DNA of 42,690 nt from Clostridium sp. UBA2485 (GCF_002341865.1 NZ_DDOV01000055.1:44957-87646), one strand, 5' to 3'. Shown: positions 23,452 to 32,388, counted from the first letter of the stretch. The notes: generated from the sequence alone by a model not told the origin. Made by a program: numbers and translations.

Positions 23452-24279
23452 ATGTCAAAATCACGTAGTGAAATTCTAAATAAATTAAAAGATGAAATTA
23501 AATCAGGAAAAATAATTTTAGGAGCAGGTGCTGGAGCAGGCATTTCTGCTAAAAGTGCTGAAGCTGGTGGAGTTGATTTAATTATAATATACAACTCTGG
23601 AAAATATAGAATGGCAGGAAGAGGATCTCTTGCTGGGTTATTATCCTATGGTGATGCTAACCAAATCGTAGTTGAAATGGGAAGCGAAGTGCTACCTGTT
23701 GTTAAAGATACTCCTGTATTAGCAGGGGTTTGTGGAACAGATCCATTTAGAGTAATGGAACCATTTCTAAAACAACTTAAAGAACAAGGCTTCGCAGGAG
23801 TACAAAATTTCCCAACTGTTGGGCTTATTGATGGGGTTTTTAGACAAAATCTTGAGGAAACAGGAATGGGATATGGTTTAGAAGTAGAGATGATTAGAAA
23901 AGCTCATGAATTAGATCTAGTAACTTCACCATATGTATTTGATAAAGAACAAGCTATTGAAATGGCAAAGGCAGGAGCAGATATATTAGTAGCTCATATG
24001 GGATTAACTACAAAAGGAACTATTGGTGCTAAAACAGCACTTACATTAGATGATTGTGTTGTAAAAGTACAAGAGATATGTGATGCTGGTAAGTCAGTAA
24101 ATCCAGATATTATAATTTTATGTCATGGTGGCCCAATAGCAGAACCAGAGGATGCTCAATATATAATGTCAAAAACTCATGGTGTTGAAGGTTTCTTTGG
24201 AGCATCAAGTATAGAAAGATTTGCCACTGAGGTTGGTATAAAAAATCAAACTGAAGCATTTAAAAATATTAAGAAATAA
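23452..24279 (+). CDS. PEP-hydrolase-like TIM-barrel protein (PF09370, Tm-1 C-terminal-type)
   Basis: The 275-residue cytosolic protein is a PEP-mutase/hydrolase-like TIM barrel, equivalent to the C-terminal half of plant Tm-1. Key features are ILGAGAGAGISAKSAEAGGV (20-39), RGSLAGLLSYGDAN, VCGTDPFR, NFPTVGLIDG, KAGADILVAHMGL and CHGGPIAEP. In bacteria this barrel and UPF0261 are separate adjacent genes, as here. The sensor half of the regulator at 20920 is a divergent copy of it. The reaction is unknown; the fold suggests C-C or C-O bond chemistry on a small oxo-acid. A terminator follows at 24286. Confidence 0.88.
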   Translation: MSKSRSEILNKLKDEIKSGKIILGAGAGAGISAKSAEAGGVDLIIIYNSGKYRMAGRGSLAGLLSYGDANQIVVEMGSEVLPVVKDTPVLAGVCGTDPFRVMEPFLKQLKEQGFAGVQNFPTVGLIDGVFRQNLEETGMGYGLEVEMIRKAHELDLVTSPYVFDKEQAIEMAKAGADILVAHMGLTTKGTIGAKTALTLDDCVVKVQEICDAGKSVNPDIIILCHGGPIAEPEDAQYIMSKTHGVEGFFGASSIERFATEVGIKNQTEAFKNIKK

Positions 24280-24285
24280 ATAAAG

Positions 24286-24325
24286 AAAAAGCGATAGGAC
24301 ATCAAACCTTTCGCTTTTTTTGTAT
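24286..24325 (+). terminator. rho-independent terminator after the Tm-1-like operon
   Basis: AAAAAGCGA (24286-24294) pairs with TCGCTTTTT (24311-24319) around a 16-base loop, followed by more T. It lies seven bases after the barrel gene stop. Confidence 0.8.
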
Positions 24326-24836
24326 TTAATATTAATTAATTATTTAAATTTTAGATTCATTACTTAACTGTCCTCAAATTTATCACGTAAATTTCACCAT
24401 AATTAATTCCCTCAATTGATAACTTATCCTAAAGATTTCTTATGATGTTTTGTTTTCTTAGCAGCTATGACGAAAATTAATTTTCATATTTTAGATAATT
24501 GGTAAAATACTTATTTGGTTTTTAAAAAAACTTATAATTATGCTTTTAAATGAAATTTTAGTTGAATTCAAGAATGATGATTATTTAGAAATATCATATT
24601 AAATAATAAAATTTAACGAAAAATTAAAGAAAAACTACTTGTAAATGAAATAATGTCACCAATATTTGTTTGATAATAGCATAAAGTTGCATTATATGCT
24701 ATCATTATTTACAATAATACAAAAAAATGATTTGAAATCTAAATGACATATTTCTAAAATATAATAGAATTGATTGACAAATTAATAATTGATTTTAAAA
24801 GGTAAATTAAGTTTATATTAGTTACTTAATTTATGT
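24326..24836. other. gene-free AT-rich stretch before the atp operon
   Basis: No reading frame with a ribosome-binding site, no hairpin with a T-run and no known repeat was seen in about 510 bases. A TTGACA at 24774-24779 lacks a good partner. It may hold distal promoter or regulatory sites for the ATP synthase operon. Confidence 0.5.
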
Positions 24837-24842
24837 TATAAT
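24837..24842 (+). promoter_or_regulatory. -10 box of a likely atp operon promoter
   Basis: A consensus TATAAT lies 28 bases before the first gene. The upstream -35 region is weak (TTTATA, 19-base spacing). Confidence 0.4.
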
Positions 24843-24870
24843 AAATTATCATGAAAAGGAGGGAGAAATT

Positions 24871-25344
24871 TTGAGAAAAATAAAGAAATACTTAGTAATA
24901 ATTAATATAATTCTTTTAATATCGCTAAAAATCTTAAATTTAGGATTATTTGAAATTAAACACAAAATTTCTTCCTTGAATATTAAAAATGTAATCAATT
25001 TATATAGAGAAAATTATAGAGAATTTTCCTACCTACTATCTAAGAGTAAAGTTATTCCATATAAACATAACAATTTTAAAATTAATTTATTAAAGTTTAA
25101 GATGAGAAATATTCCATATAGATATAAAAATATAGAATTTATTATTAAGGAAGAAAATCATTATAGAGAAAATTATGAATTATTATACAGTCATTTAACA
25201 TTTTTTCAGAATGATTTAAATAAATACAATATTACCCAATTATTTAGTCCACTTATTCTATTTTTAGATCATAGGAATAAAATTAGAAATCTATTAAAAA
25301 GTAAATTTAACGGGAGTAGTTATAAAGAAATTTATCTAATTTAA
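24871..25344 (+). CDS. hypothetical membrane-anchored protein leading the atp operon
   Basis: I do not recognise this 157-residue protein. It starts at TTG 24871 after AAAAGGAGGGAG. One hydrophobic segment (about 6-27) would anchor it, followed by a very basic, Asn/Lys/Ile-rich region without cysteines, signal motif or known domain. It lies 31 bases upstream of atpI in the same direction and appears to share the operon promoter. It could be an assembly or accessory factor of the ATP synthase, or an unrelated insertion. Its strong ribosome-binding site and a single open frame in an AT-rich region argue that it is real. Confidence 0.6.
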   Translation: MRKIKKYLVIINIILLISLKILNLGLFEIKHKISSLNIKNVINLYRENYREFSYLLSKSKVIPYKHNNFKINLLKFKMRNIPYRYKNIEFIIKEENHYRENYELLYSHLTFFQNDLNKYNITQLFSPLILFLDHRNKIRNLLKSKFNGSSYKEIYLI

Positions 25345-25375
25345 ACTATAAAAGTAAGTGGGAGGTATTAATCCA

Positions 25376-25771
25376 ATGATTATTACAGAAGAAAATTATC
25401 AACTGTGGATAATAAAAAGAACATTATCGATTGCCTTAATACTATCCATGTTAATTCTTATTATAGTTTCAAATCCAAAGGAATATATATATGGCTTACT
25501 TTTTAGTACATGCATTACGGTTTTAAACTTTAGACTTATGTGCATTAGCATAGAAAGGTCTTTATATATGGCACAGAAAAAAATAAAATTTTTTATATTA
25601 GGAAATTATGCCATGAGAACTTTTATTTATGGTATTGTCATATTTATTTCGTATATAGCAGATTATTTAAATTTTTATACTGCTATACTGGGTTTATTTT
25701 CTGTGAAGATAACTATAATTTTTGGTGTCTTTTATAAAAAGGGCTTGTTTAAATTTATAAAAAAACAATAA
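25376..25771 (+). CDS. atpI: ATP synthase subunit I
   Basis: The 131-residue protein has four hydrophobic helices (about 12-32, 36-52, 72-95 and 98-120) in the usual AtpI layout and sits directly before atpB. AtpI helps assemble the c-ring and the Na+/H+ rotor. The start at ATG 25376 is nine bases after GGAGGT; a GTG at 25358 lies ahead of that site. AtpI sequences diverge fast, so the call rests strongly on position and topology. Confidence 0.8.
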   Translation: MIITEENYQLWIIKRTLSIALILSMLILIIVSNPKEYIYGLLFSTCITVLNFRLMCISIERSLYMAQKKIKFFILGNYAMRTFIYGIVIFISYIADYLNFYTAILGLFSVKITIIFGVFYKKGLFKFIKKQ

Positions 25772-25846
25772 AGTTTATATAATTAAATATTTTGAGCGGT
25801 ATTGTCAAAATGATATAGATTCACCGTAATATAGGAGGTGAATAGC

Positions 25847-26539
25847 GTGAATATGAACATAAATTTCCTATTGTTCGGCAAGGAAATATGTTTAAATGGT
25901 AATGCTATAAATTCTTGGATAATAGTTATACTGTTATCTATATTTTCAATTATTGTTGGTAGAAAGATAAAAAATACAAAAATTGATGAGAAGCCAAGTT
26001 CCATAGTTACTATTGCAGAGTTTTTTGTAGAGGCGATTGAATCATTAGTAAAAAATACTATGGGTGAAAATAGAGTGGGTTTTGCCCCTTATATAGGAAC
26101 GATAAGCTTATTTTTAGTATTCGCTAATTTGCTTGGACTTTTAGGCTTAGAGGCTCCCACAGCTGATTACAGTATAGTTTTAGCATTGGCAATGATTACT
26201 TTTATGTTGATACATTTAAACAGTATAAATAGTAATGGTATAAAGGATTATTTAAAAAGCTTTACGGAGCCTACGCCAATAATGTTGCCTATTAATTTAA
26301 TAAGTGAAATGGTAATACCAATTGCATTATCTTTTAGATTATTTGGAAACATGATAAGCGGAACTATAATAATAGCTCTAGTTTTTAGTGCATTAAATAG
26401 TATATCTATGATTACTATACCTTTTATAGCACCATTTTTAAACGCATATTTTGATGTTTTTGTAGGCATTGTTCAGACCTTTATATTTGTAATGCTTACC
26501 ATGGTGTTTATAAGCAATAAAACGAAAAAAACTAAGTAA
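25847..26539 (+). CDS. atpB: F0F1 ATP synthase subunit a
   Basis: The 230-residue membrane protein carries the ion half-channels of F0. The essential Arg is Arg164 in ALSFRLFGNMISG, and GFAPYIGTISLFLVFANLLG is the conserved second-helix region. The GTG at 25847 is eight bases after AGGAGG; a GTG at 25838 overlaps that site and is less likely. Neighbours atpI and atpE are in standard order. Confidence 0.93.
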   Translation: MNMNINFLLFGKEICLNGNAINSWIIVILLSIFSIIVGRKIKNTKIDEKPSSIVTIAEFFVEAIESLVKNTMGENRVGFAPYIGTISLFLVFANLLGLLGLEAPTADYSIVLALAMITFMLIHLNSINSNGIKDYLKSFTEPTPIMLPINLISEMVIPIALSFRLFGNMISGTIIIALVFSALNSISMITIPFIAPFLNAYFDVFVGIVQTFIFVMLTMVFISNKTKKTK

Positions 26540-26580
26540 TATTAAAATGAAGAATTGATTATTTAAGGAGGAATATAAAT

Positions 26581-26847
26581 ATGCAAGGAATTTCAAGCGA
26601 AGCATTTGTATTAGGTTGTTCAGCGATAGGAGCAGGTATAGCTGTATTGGCAGCTTTTGGACCAGGATTAGGACAAGGGTATGCGGCAGGTAAAGCAGCG
26701 GAAGCAGTTGCAAGACAACCTGAAGCAAAGTCAGATATTATTCAAACTATGATATTAGGACAAGCAGTTTCAGAAACAAGTGGAATTTATGGGTTAATTA
26801 TAGCTCTTATTCTAATAGTTGTACGTCCTTTAATGCAAGCATTATAA
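26581..26847 (+). CDS. atpE: F0F1 ATP synthase subunit c, Na+-type ion site
   Basis: The 88-residue two-helix hairpin forms the rotor ring. The ion-carrying Glu65 has neighbours Gln32 (PGLGQGY), Val63, Thr66, Ser67 and Tyr70 (QAVSETSGIY). This set corresponds to the Na+-binding residues defined for Ilyobacter-type c subunits (Gln32, Val63, Glu65, Ser66, Thr67, Tyr70), with Ser66 and Thr67 exchanged for Thr and Ser. The polar loop ARQPEA (44-49) is typical. The enzyme is therefore probably Na+-coupled. Ribosome-binding site AAGGAGG precedes ATG 26581. Confidence 0.95.
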   Translation: MQGISSEAFVLGCSAIGAGIAVLAAFGPGLGQGYAAGKAAEAVARQPEAKSDIIQTMILGQAVSETSGIYGLIIALILIVVRPLMQAL

Positions 26848-26940
26848 AATATAGAATAGCGTGTAGTGTATTTTAGCAATGCTCATGTATGGATATGTGA
26901 TTTCATCCATGTTTACTGCATAGAAAGGAGTATTTAAGTC

Positions 26941-27453
26941 ATGAATTTTCAAATAAATATTATGCCAGACTGGCCTATTTTCATATCTCAGTTGATTTCA
27001 ACGACGGTTCTATTTCTTGTAGTTAAGCATTTTTTATTTAAGCCAGTTTCCGATATGGTTAATGCTAGAAAAAACAAAATTGAAAATGATATTTTTGAAG
27101 CTGAAATTCAAGCTAAGGAAGCTAATGTTTTAAAAAATCAATATGAGCAAAAAATAGAAGAATCGAAAAACGAAGCAAGAACAATTATAGCTTTAGCTAA
27201 ACAAAGGGAAGATAAAATAAAGCAGGAGGTTCTTGCAGAGGCAAAGATTGAAGTAGATGGTATGTTTATAAAATCTAAAGAAAGTATTGAAAGGGAGAAA
27301 GAAAAAACTATGGCAGGTTTAAAACATGACATAGTGGAAATGGCCATGTTAGTAGCCTCAGCAGCCATTGACAAAAATTTAGACGAAGATACTCACCAAG
27401 AAATGATAAACAAGTTTATCGATGAGGTAGGTGAAGTGGAATGGATAGAGTAA
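26941..27453 (+). CDS. atpF: F0F1 ATP synthase subunit b
   Basis: The 170-residue peripheral-stalk protein has one N-terminal helix (about 10-30, ending FLFKPVSDMVNARK) and then a long charged helix for dimerisation and binding to delta. GAAAGGAG precedes ATG 26941. It overlaps atpH by 13 bases, and a 93-base gap follows atpE, probably containing an mRNA hairpin between the highly and weakly expressed genes. Confidence 0.92.
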   Translation: MNFQINIMPDWPIFISQLISTTVLFLVVKHFLFKPVSDMVNARKNKIENDIFEAEIQAKEANVLKNQYEQKIEESKNEARTIIALAKQREDKIKQEVLAEAKIEVDGMFIKSKESIEREKEKTMAGLKHDIVEMAMLVASAAIDKNLDEDTHQEMINKFIDEVGEVEWIE

Positions 27454-27989
27454 CTTATAAAAAATATAATGAAGTTTTAAATGAGTTAATGTTTGATGAA
27501 GATAAACTTGATGAATTTAGAGATGAGCTTAAATTTATATCAGATGAGATAAAAAAAGAACCGCAATTTCAAATTATACTTGAACATCCAGAGCTTTCAA
27601 AAGAGGATAAAAAAGATATGTTAACTTCTGTTTTTGAGGAGAATGTGTCAAAATCAGTGCTAACCCTTTGTTACAATTTAATAGACAATAGTATGGAAAA
27701 CTATTTTAATAGAATTGGTAAGGATTTTGATGATAAGATAAATGACAAATATGGAGTTATTGAAGCAGTGGTTTATACTGTACTTGCCATAAATGCTGAT
27801 AGTATGAAAAAACTTAAAGAAATTTTAACTAAAAAGCTTCAAAAAAGAGTTATTCTCTCCAATAAAGTTGATAAGTCTATAGTTGGTGGAGTTGTTCTTA
27901 AAGTAGGAGATAAACTCATTGACGTAAGTATTAAAGGAAGACTAGATGATATTCATACGTCTATAAATAATTCAATTATTAAATTATGA
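27441..27989 (+). CDS. atpH: F0F1 ATP synthase subunit delta
   Basis: The 182-residue protein joins the peripheral stalk to the top of F1 by binding the N-terminal helices of alpha. It has an N-terminal helical domain and the conserved C-terminal VGGVVLKVGDKLIDVSIKGR-type strand (about 153-173). It starts inside the end of atpF and is followed 16 bases later by atpA, whose N-terminal delta-binding helix is duplicated in this genome. Confidence 0.92.
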   Translation: MDRVTYKKYNEVLNELMFDEDKLDEFRDELKFISDEIKKEPQFQIILEHPELSKEDKKDMLTSVFEENVSKSVLTLCYNLIDNSMENYFNRIGKDFDDKINDKYGVIEAVVYTVLAINADSMKKLKEILTKKLQKRVILSNKVDKSIVGGVVLKVGDKLIDVSIKGRLDDIHTSINNSIIKL

Positions 27990-28005
27990 TAGGAGAGTAA
28001 ACTTA

Positions 28006-29613
28006 ATGAATTCTAGAAAAGATGAAATTAGCTCTATCATAAAGGAGCAAATTGAGAAGTATGAAAAGAAACTAAATTTAACTGAAGCAGACTATGATTT
28101 TCAATCTAATGGAATAAATGCATTAAAAATAAATTCAGTAATAAAAGAGCAACTTAAAAAATATGAAAAACAACTTAATGTGTTAGACGCAGGTACTGTT
28201 ATTCAAATTGGAGACGGTATTGCAAGAATTCATGGATTAGAAAAATGTATGGCTTCAGAATTATTAGAATTTCCAAATCAAGTATATGGTATGGTTCTCA
28301 ATCTTGAAGAAGATAATGTAGGCTGTGTACTATTAGGACCTAGTGAAGATATAAGAGAAGGAGATATAGTAAAAAGAACGGGAAGAATTGTAGAAATCCC
28401 AGTAGGAGACGCATTGGTGGGAAGAGTAGTTAATGCTCTTGGCGAACCAATAGATGGTAAAGGAACTATTAATACGGACAAGTTTAGACCTATTGAAGCG
28501 GAGGCATCTGGAGTTATTGAAAGAAAATCTGTAGCTGTACCTTTGCAAACAGGAATAAAGGCTATTGATTCTATAATTCCTATTGGTAGGGGTCAAAGGG
28601 AACTTATTATAGGTGACAGACAAACTGGGAAAACCGCATTGGCAATAGATACAATTATAAATCAAAAAGATCAAGATGTTATATGTATTTATGTGGCCAT
28701 TGGACAAAAAAGATCTACAGTAGCTCAATTGATAGATACTTTGGAAAAGAATGGAGCTATGGAATATACAATTATAGTATCTGCTACAGCAAGTGAGGTA
28801 GATGCAATGCAATATATAGCCCCTTATTCAGGCGTGTCTATAGCAGAAGAATTCATGTACAATGGGAAGGACGTGTTGATTGTATATGATGATTTATCAA
28901 AACATGCAGTTGCCTATCGTACCATGTCTCTTCTTTTGAGGAGGCCACCAGGACGTGAAGCATATCCAGGGGACGTATTTTATTTGCATTCCAGGTTGCT
29001 AGAAAGGGCGGCAAGGCTTAATGATGAAAATGGTGGAGGATCTATAACGGCATTGCCAATAGTAGAAACTCTTGCAGGAGATATCTCAGCCTATATTCCA
29101 ACAAATATAATATCTATAACGGATGGTCAAATATTTTTAGAGCAAGAATTATTTTCCTCAGGACAAAGACCAGCAGTGAATTCTGGCTTGTCAGTATCAA
29201 GAGTAGGTGGTGCTGCTCAAACTAAGGCTATGAAAGAGGTATCTAGTGGACTAAAACTTGAGCTTGCGCAATACAGGGAGCTTCTATCCTTTGCACAGTT
29301 TGGATCGGAGCTTGATAAGGAAACCCAAAAAACATTGTCATATGGGGAGAGGATAATGGAAATATTAAAGCAACCTCAGTATTGTCCTATGTCAATGGAA
29401 AGACAAGTAATGCTTCTATATGTGGTATGTAATAAATATATTAATGATATTCCTATAGAAAAAATTAAGGTTTTTGAAAAGGAATTTTTAGAATTTATGA
29501 AAAATAATTATTCACATGTAGAGAAAGAAATAGCTAGTGCTAAAAAGCTTACTGAAGAAATAGAATCTGAGCTTATAAAAGCTATAGAGGAATTTTTGGG
29601 GCTCTTCAAATGA
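28006..29613 (+). CDS. atpA: F0F1 ATP synthase subunit alpha with duplicated N-terminal helix
   Basis: The 535-residue protein is the non-catalytic nucleotide-binding subunit, with Walker A GDRQTGKTA near 204-212 and VSRVGGAAQTKAM near 400. Most bacterial alpha subunits are about 500-505 residues. The excess comes from the N-terminus: ISSIIKEQIEKYEKKLN (8-24) is repeated as INSVIKEQLKKYEKQLN (42-58), 12 of 17 residues identical, 34 residues apart. In normal alpha this helix occurs once and binds subunit delta. The second copy joins directly to the usual VLDAGTVIQIGDG. Start ATG 28006 has AGGAGAG upstream, so the long form is what would be translated. Confidence 0.95.
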   Translation: MNSRKDEISSIIKEQIEKYEKKLNLTEADYDFQSNGINALKINSVIKEQLKKYEKQLNVLDAGTVIQIGDGIARIHGLEKCMASELLEFPNQVYGMVLNLEEDNVGCVLLGPSEDIREGDIVKRTGRIVEIPVGDALVGRVVNALGEPIDGKGTINTDKFRPIEAEASGVIERKSVAVPLQTGIKAIDSIIPIGRGQRELIIGDRQTGKTALAIDTIINQKDQDVICIYVAIGQKRSTVAQLIDTLEKNGAMEYTIIVSATASEVDAMQYIAPYSGVSIAEEFMYNGKDVLIVYDDLSKHAVAYRTMSLLLRRPPGREAYPGDVFYLHSRLLERAARLNDENGGGSITALPIVETLAGDISAYIPTNIISITDGQIFLEQELFSSGQRPAVNSGLSVSRVGGAAQTKAMKEVSSGLKLELAQYRELLSFAQFGSELDKETQKTLSYGERIMEILKQPQYCPMSMERQVMLLYVVCNKYINDIPIEKIKVFEKEFLEFMKNNYSHVEKEIASAKKLTEEIESELIKAIEEFLGLFK

Positions 29614-29640
29614 AAATGATGTAAGAAGAGAGGTGGAAGT

Positions 29641-30495
29641 ATGGCTCAAGGGATGAAAGAAATTAAAAGAATGATAAAAAGTGTGAATAGCACAAAAGAA
29701 ATAACCAGAGCAATGGAGCTTGTTTCATCATCTAAACTCAGACAGGCTAGGAAGCGCTTAGAAAGATTGGAGTCATATCAAAAAATCGTGCTTAAAAGTA
29801 TTAATGGACTTCTGACCTCCGTAGCTAAGTTAGCTTATCCTGAGGATGAAAAAAGAGAAGCAAAATATAAGCTATTTATTATAATAACTTCTGATAAAGG
29901 TTTGGCAGGTGGATATAACAATAATGTGTTAAAACTTACTGAAAATATTATTGAAGATAAAGAACAGGCGTTAGTTATACCTATAGGCCAAAAAGGTATA
30001 GACTATTTTACTAGAAATAATTATGAAATAGTAGAAAGTTTTGACCTTATATCAGAGAATCCACAATTTGCAGATGCAGTCAATATAGGCAATCTTGCTA
30101 TAGATTTATATAAAAAGCACCAAGTATACGAGATAAATCTAGTATATACTACTTTTAAAAATGCATTATCTCAAATACCTACTTTAGTAAGACTTCTTCC
30201 AGTAGAGACTGTGGAATCTGAAAATACTAATAAAAATATTCAGTTAGAATGCGAACCATCACCGGAAGCAGTGTTAGATTATTTGATTTCTAAATTTATT
30301 CATATTTCTATATATGGTGCTTTGGTTGAATCTTCTGTTAGCGAACAAGGAGCAAGAAGGGTATCTATGGAATCAGCAACTAATAATGCTGAAGAAATGA
30401 TAGCTAATCTTGAATTAGGATATAATCGAGCTCGACAAACCTCAATAACTAGAGAAATAACAGAAATTGTAGGTGGTGCAGAAGCTCTTAAATAA
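29641..30495 (+). CDS. atpG: F0F1 ATP synthase subunit gamma
   Basis: The 284-residue central-stalk subunit has the N-terminal coiled helix MKEIKRMIKSVNSTKEITRA(MELVSSSKL) and the C-terminal helix ending NRARQTSITREITEIVGGAEAL, which together form the rotor shaft. AGAGGTGG precedes ATG 29641. Confidence 0.95.
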   Translation: MAQGMKEIKRMIKSVNSTKEITRAMELVSSSKLRQARKRLERLESYQKIVLKSINGLLTSVAKLAYPEDEKREAKYKLFIIITSDKGLAGGYNNNVLKLTENIIEDKEQALVIPIGQKGIDYFTRNNYEIVESFDLISENPQFADAVNIGNLAIDLYKKHQVYEINLVYTTFKNALSQIPTLVRLLPVETVESENTNKNIQLECEPSPEAVLDYLISKFIHISIYGALVESSVSEQGARRVSMESATNNAEEMIANLELGYNRARQTSITREITEIVGGAEALK

Positions 30496-30516
30496 ATAAG
30501 CAGAGGAGGAAATCGG

Positions 30517-31917
30517 ATGTTAGAAAAGAACACGGGCAAAGTAGTTCAAGTTATTGGACCTGTGTTAGATATAAAATTTAATAAAGATAATATGCCTAAG
30601 CTTTTAAATATTATTGAAATAAAAGATGCTAATAATAAAGTATTAGCAGAAGTAGCTCAACATATAGGTGAAGATACAGTAAGGTGCATTGCCATGTCCT
30701 CGACAGATGGGCTTATAAGAGGTATGGAAGCAATAGATACAGAGGCACCAATCAAAGTTCCAGTGGGTGATGTAACTTTAGGAAGACTTTTTAATGTACT
30801 TGGAGAAACCATCGATAAGAGCGGTGAATTAATTGCTGATGAATATATGCCTATCCATAGAGGGGCACCGCTACTTGAAGAACAACAAACAGCTACTGAA
30901 ATATTTGAAACTGGAATAAAAGTTATCGATTTAATGACGCCTTATGCAAAAGGTGGTAAAATTGGTCTTTTCGGTGGAGCGGGAGTTGGAAAGACAGTTT
31001 TGATTCAAGAACTTATTAACAACATTGCAAAAGAGCATGGAGGATTATCAGTATTTACTGGTGTTGGAGAGAGAACTAGAGAAGGTAATGATCTTTACCA
31101 TGAGATGAAAGATTCAGGAGTTATAGATAAAACTGCCTTGGTATTTGGCCAGATGAATGAACCACCGGGAGCAAGAATGAGAGTTGCACTAACAGGACTT
31201 ACTATGGCGGAATATTTTAGAGATAGTAAAGGGCAAGATGTTCTACTATTTATAGATAATATCTTTAGATTTACTCAAGCTGGATCTGAGGTATCAGCAC
31301 TTCTTGGACGTATTCCAAGTGCTGTTGGTTATCAACCTACTTTAGCAACAGAAATGGGACAACTACAAGAAAGAATTGCATCTACAAAAACAGGTTCCAT
31401 TACTTCTGTTCAAGCAGTTTATGTACCAGCGGATGACTTAACAGACCCAGCTCCAGCAACAACATTTTCTCATTTAGATGCAACTACTGTTCTCTCACGT
31501 ACGATTTCGGGACTAGGGATATATCCAGCAGTAGACCCTTTAGATTCAACATCTAGAATTTTGGATCCTCTAATTGTTGGAGAAGAACACTATCATGTAG
31601 CTCGTGAAGTACAAAGAGTTCTTCAAAGGTACAAGGAGTTGCAGTATGTTATAGCGGTATTAGGTATGGATGAATTATCAGAAGCGGACAAGCAAACCAT
31701 AGCTCGAGCTAGGAGAATTCAACGTTTCCTATCTCAACCATTTAGCGTAGCAGAGCAATTTACAGGAATACCTGGAGAATATGTACCTTTAAAGGAAACA
31801 ATAAGAGGATTTAAGGAGATACTTGAAGGAAAGCATGATGATCTTCCAGAAGCAGCATTTTTATTTGTAGGTACCATAGACCAAGCTGTAGAAAAGGCTA
31901 AAAAAATAAAAAATTAG
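30517..31917 (+). CDS. atpD: F0F1 ATP synthase subunit beta
   Basis: The 466-residue catalytic subunit has Walker A GGAGVGKTV (about 150-158), the catalytic GERTREGNDLYHE region, and the DELSEADK segment near 395-402 that contacts gamma. AGAGGAGG precedes ATG 30517. Confidence 0.96.
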   Translation: MLEKNTGKVVQVIGPVLDIKFNKDNMPKLLNIIEIKDANNKVLAEVAQHIGEDTVRCIAMSSTDGLIRGMEAIDTEAPIKVPVGDVTLGRLFNVLGETIDKSGELIADEYMPIHRGAPLLEEQQTATEIFETGIKVIDLMTPYAKGGKIGLFGGAGVGKTVLIQELINNIAKEHGGLSVFTGVGERTREGNDLYHEMKDSGVIDKTALVFGQMNEPPGARMRVALTGLTMAEYFRDSKGQDVLLFIDNIFRFTQAGSEVSALLGRIPSAVGYQPTLATEMGQLQERIASTKTGSITSVQAVYVPADDLTDPAPATTFSHLDATTVLSRTISGLGIYPAVDPLDSTSRILDPLIVGEEHYHVAREVQRVLQRYKELQYVIAVLGMDELSEADKQTIARARRIQRFLSQPFSVAEQFTGIPGEYVPLKETIRGFKEILEGKHDDLPEAAFLFVGTIDQAVEKAKKIKN

Positions 31918-31927
31918 GAGGATTTAA

Positions 31928-32326
31928 ATGGCTTTATTTTCACTAAAAGTAGTAACTTCTAATGGGATTTTTTTTGACGAAGATGTGAATATGGTTATAT
32001 TAAGATGTGTAAATGGAGATCTTGGAATATTAAAAGGTCATGCTCCATTAATATCTCTTATAGGTATCGGAAAACTAAGGATTAAGCAGAATGGAAAATT
32101 TAAAGAAGCAGCCATTGCTGGCGGGTATGTGGAAGTAAATAAAGAAAATGTATTAATAGTTTGCGATGCTGTTGAATGGCCGAATGAGATAGATATAGAG
32201 AGAGTTAAAAAAGCAAAAGAAAGAGCTGAAGAACGATTAAGAAATCCTGATGGCATTGATGTCGAAAGGGCGGAAGTAGCTTTGAAAAAGGCTATAAACC
32301 GAATTAATATAGCAGAGATTCAATAA
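31928..32326 (+). CDS. atpC: F0F1 ATP synthase subunit epsilon
   Basis: The 132-residue rotor-foot subunit has the N-terminal beta-sandwich (GDLGILKGHAPLIS) and a C-terminal helical pair (about 88-130) that can inhibit ATP hydrolysis. It is the last gene of the operon, followed by a strong terminator at 32342. Confidence 0.94.
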   Translation: MALFSLKVVTSNGIFFDEDVNMVILRCVNGDLGILKGHAPLISLIGIGKLRIKQNGKFKEAAIAGGYVEVNKENVLIVCDAVEWPNEIDIERVKKAKERAEERLRNPDGIDVERAEVALKKAINRINIAEIQ

Positions 32327-32341
32327 AAATATACAAATAAG

Positions 32342-32388
32342 ACACTATCAATTTATAAAAATATTTAAATTGATAGTGTTTTATTATT
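32342..32388 (+). terminator. terminator of the atp operon
   Basis: ACACTATCAATTTA (32342-32355) pairs perfectly with TAAATTGATAGTGT (32366-32379), followed by TTTATTATT. It starts 15 bases after the atpC stop. Confidence 0.88.

Noticed and set aside
28333..28812. Minus-strand 159-codon open frame inside atpA
   Set aside because: Antisense to the conserved core of atpA; Cys/Tyr/Ser-rich shadow translation.
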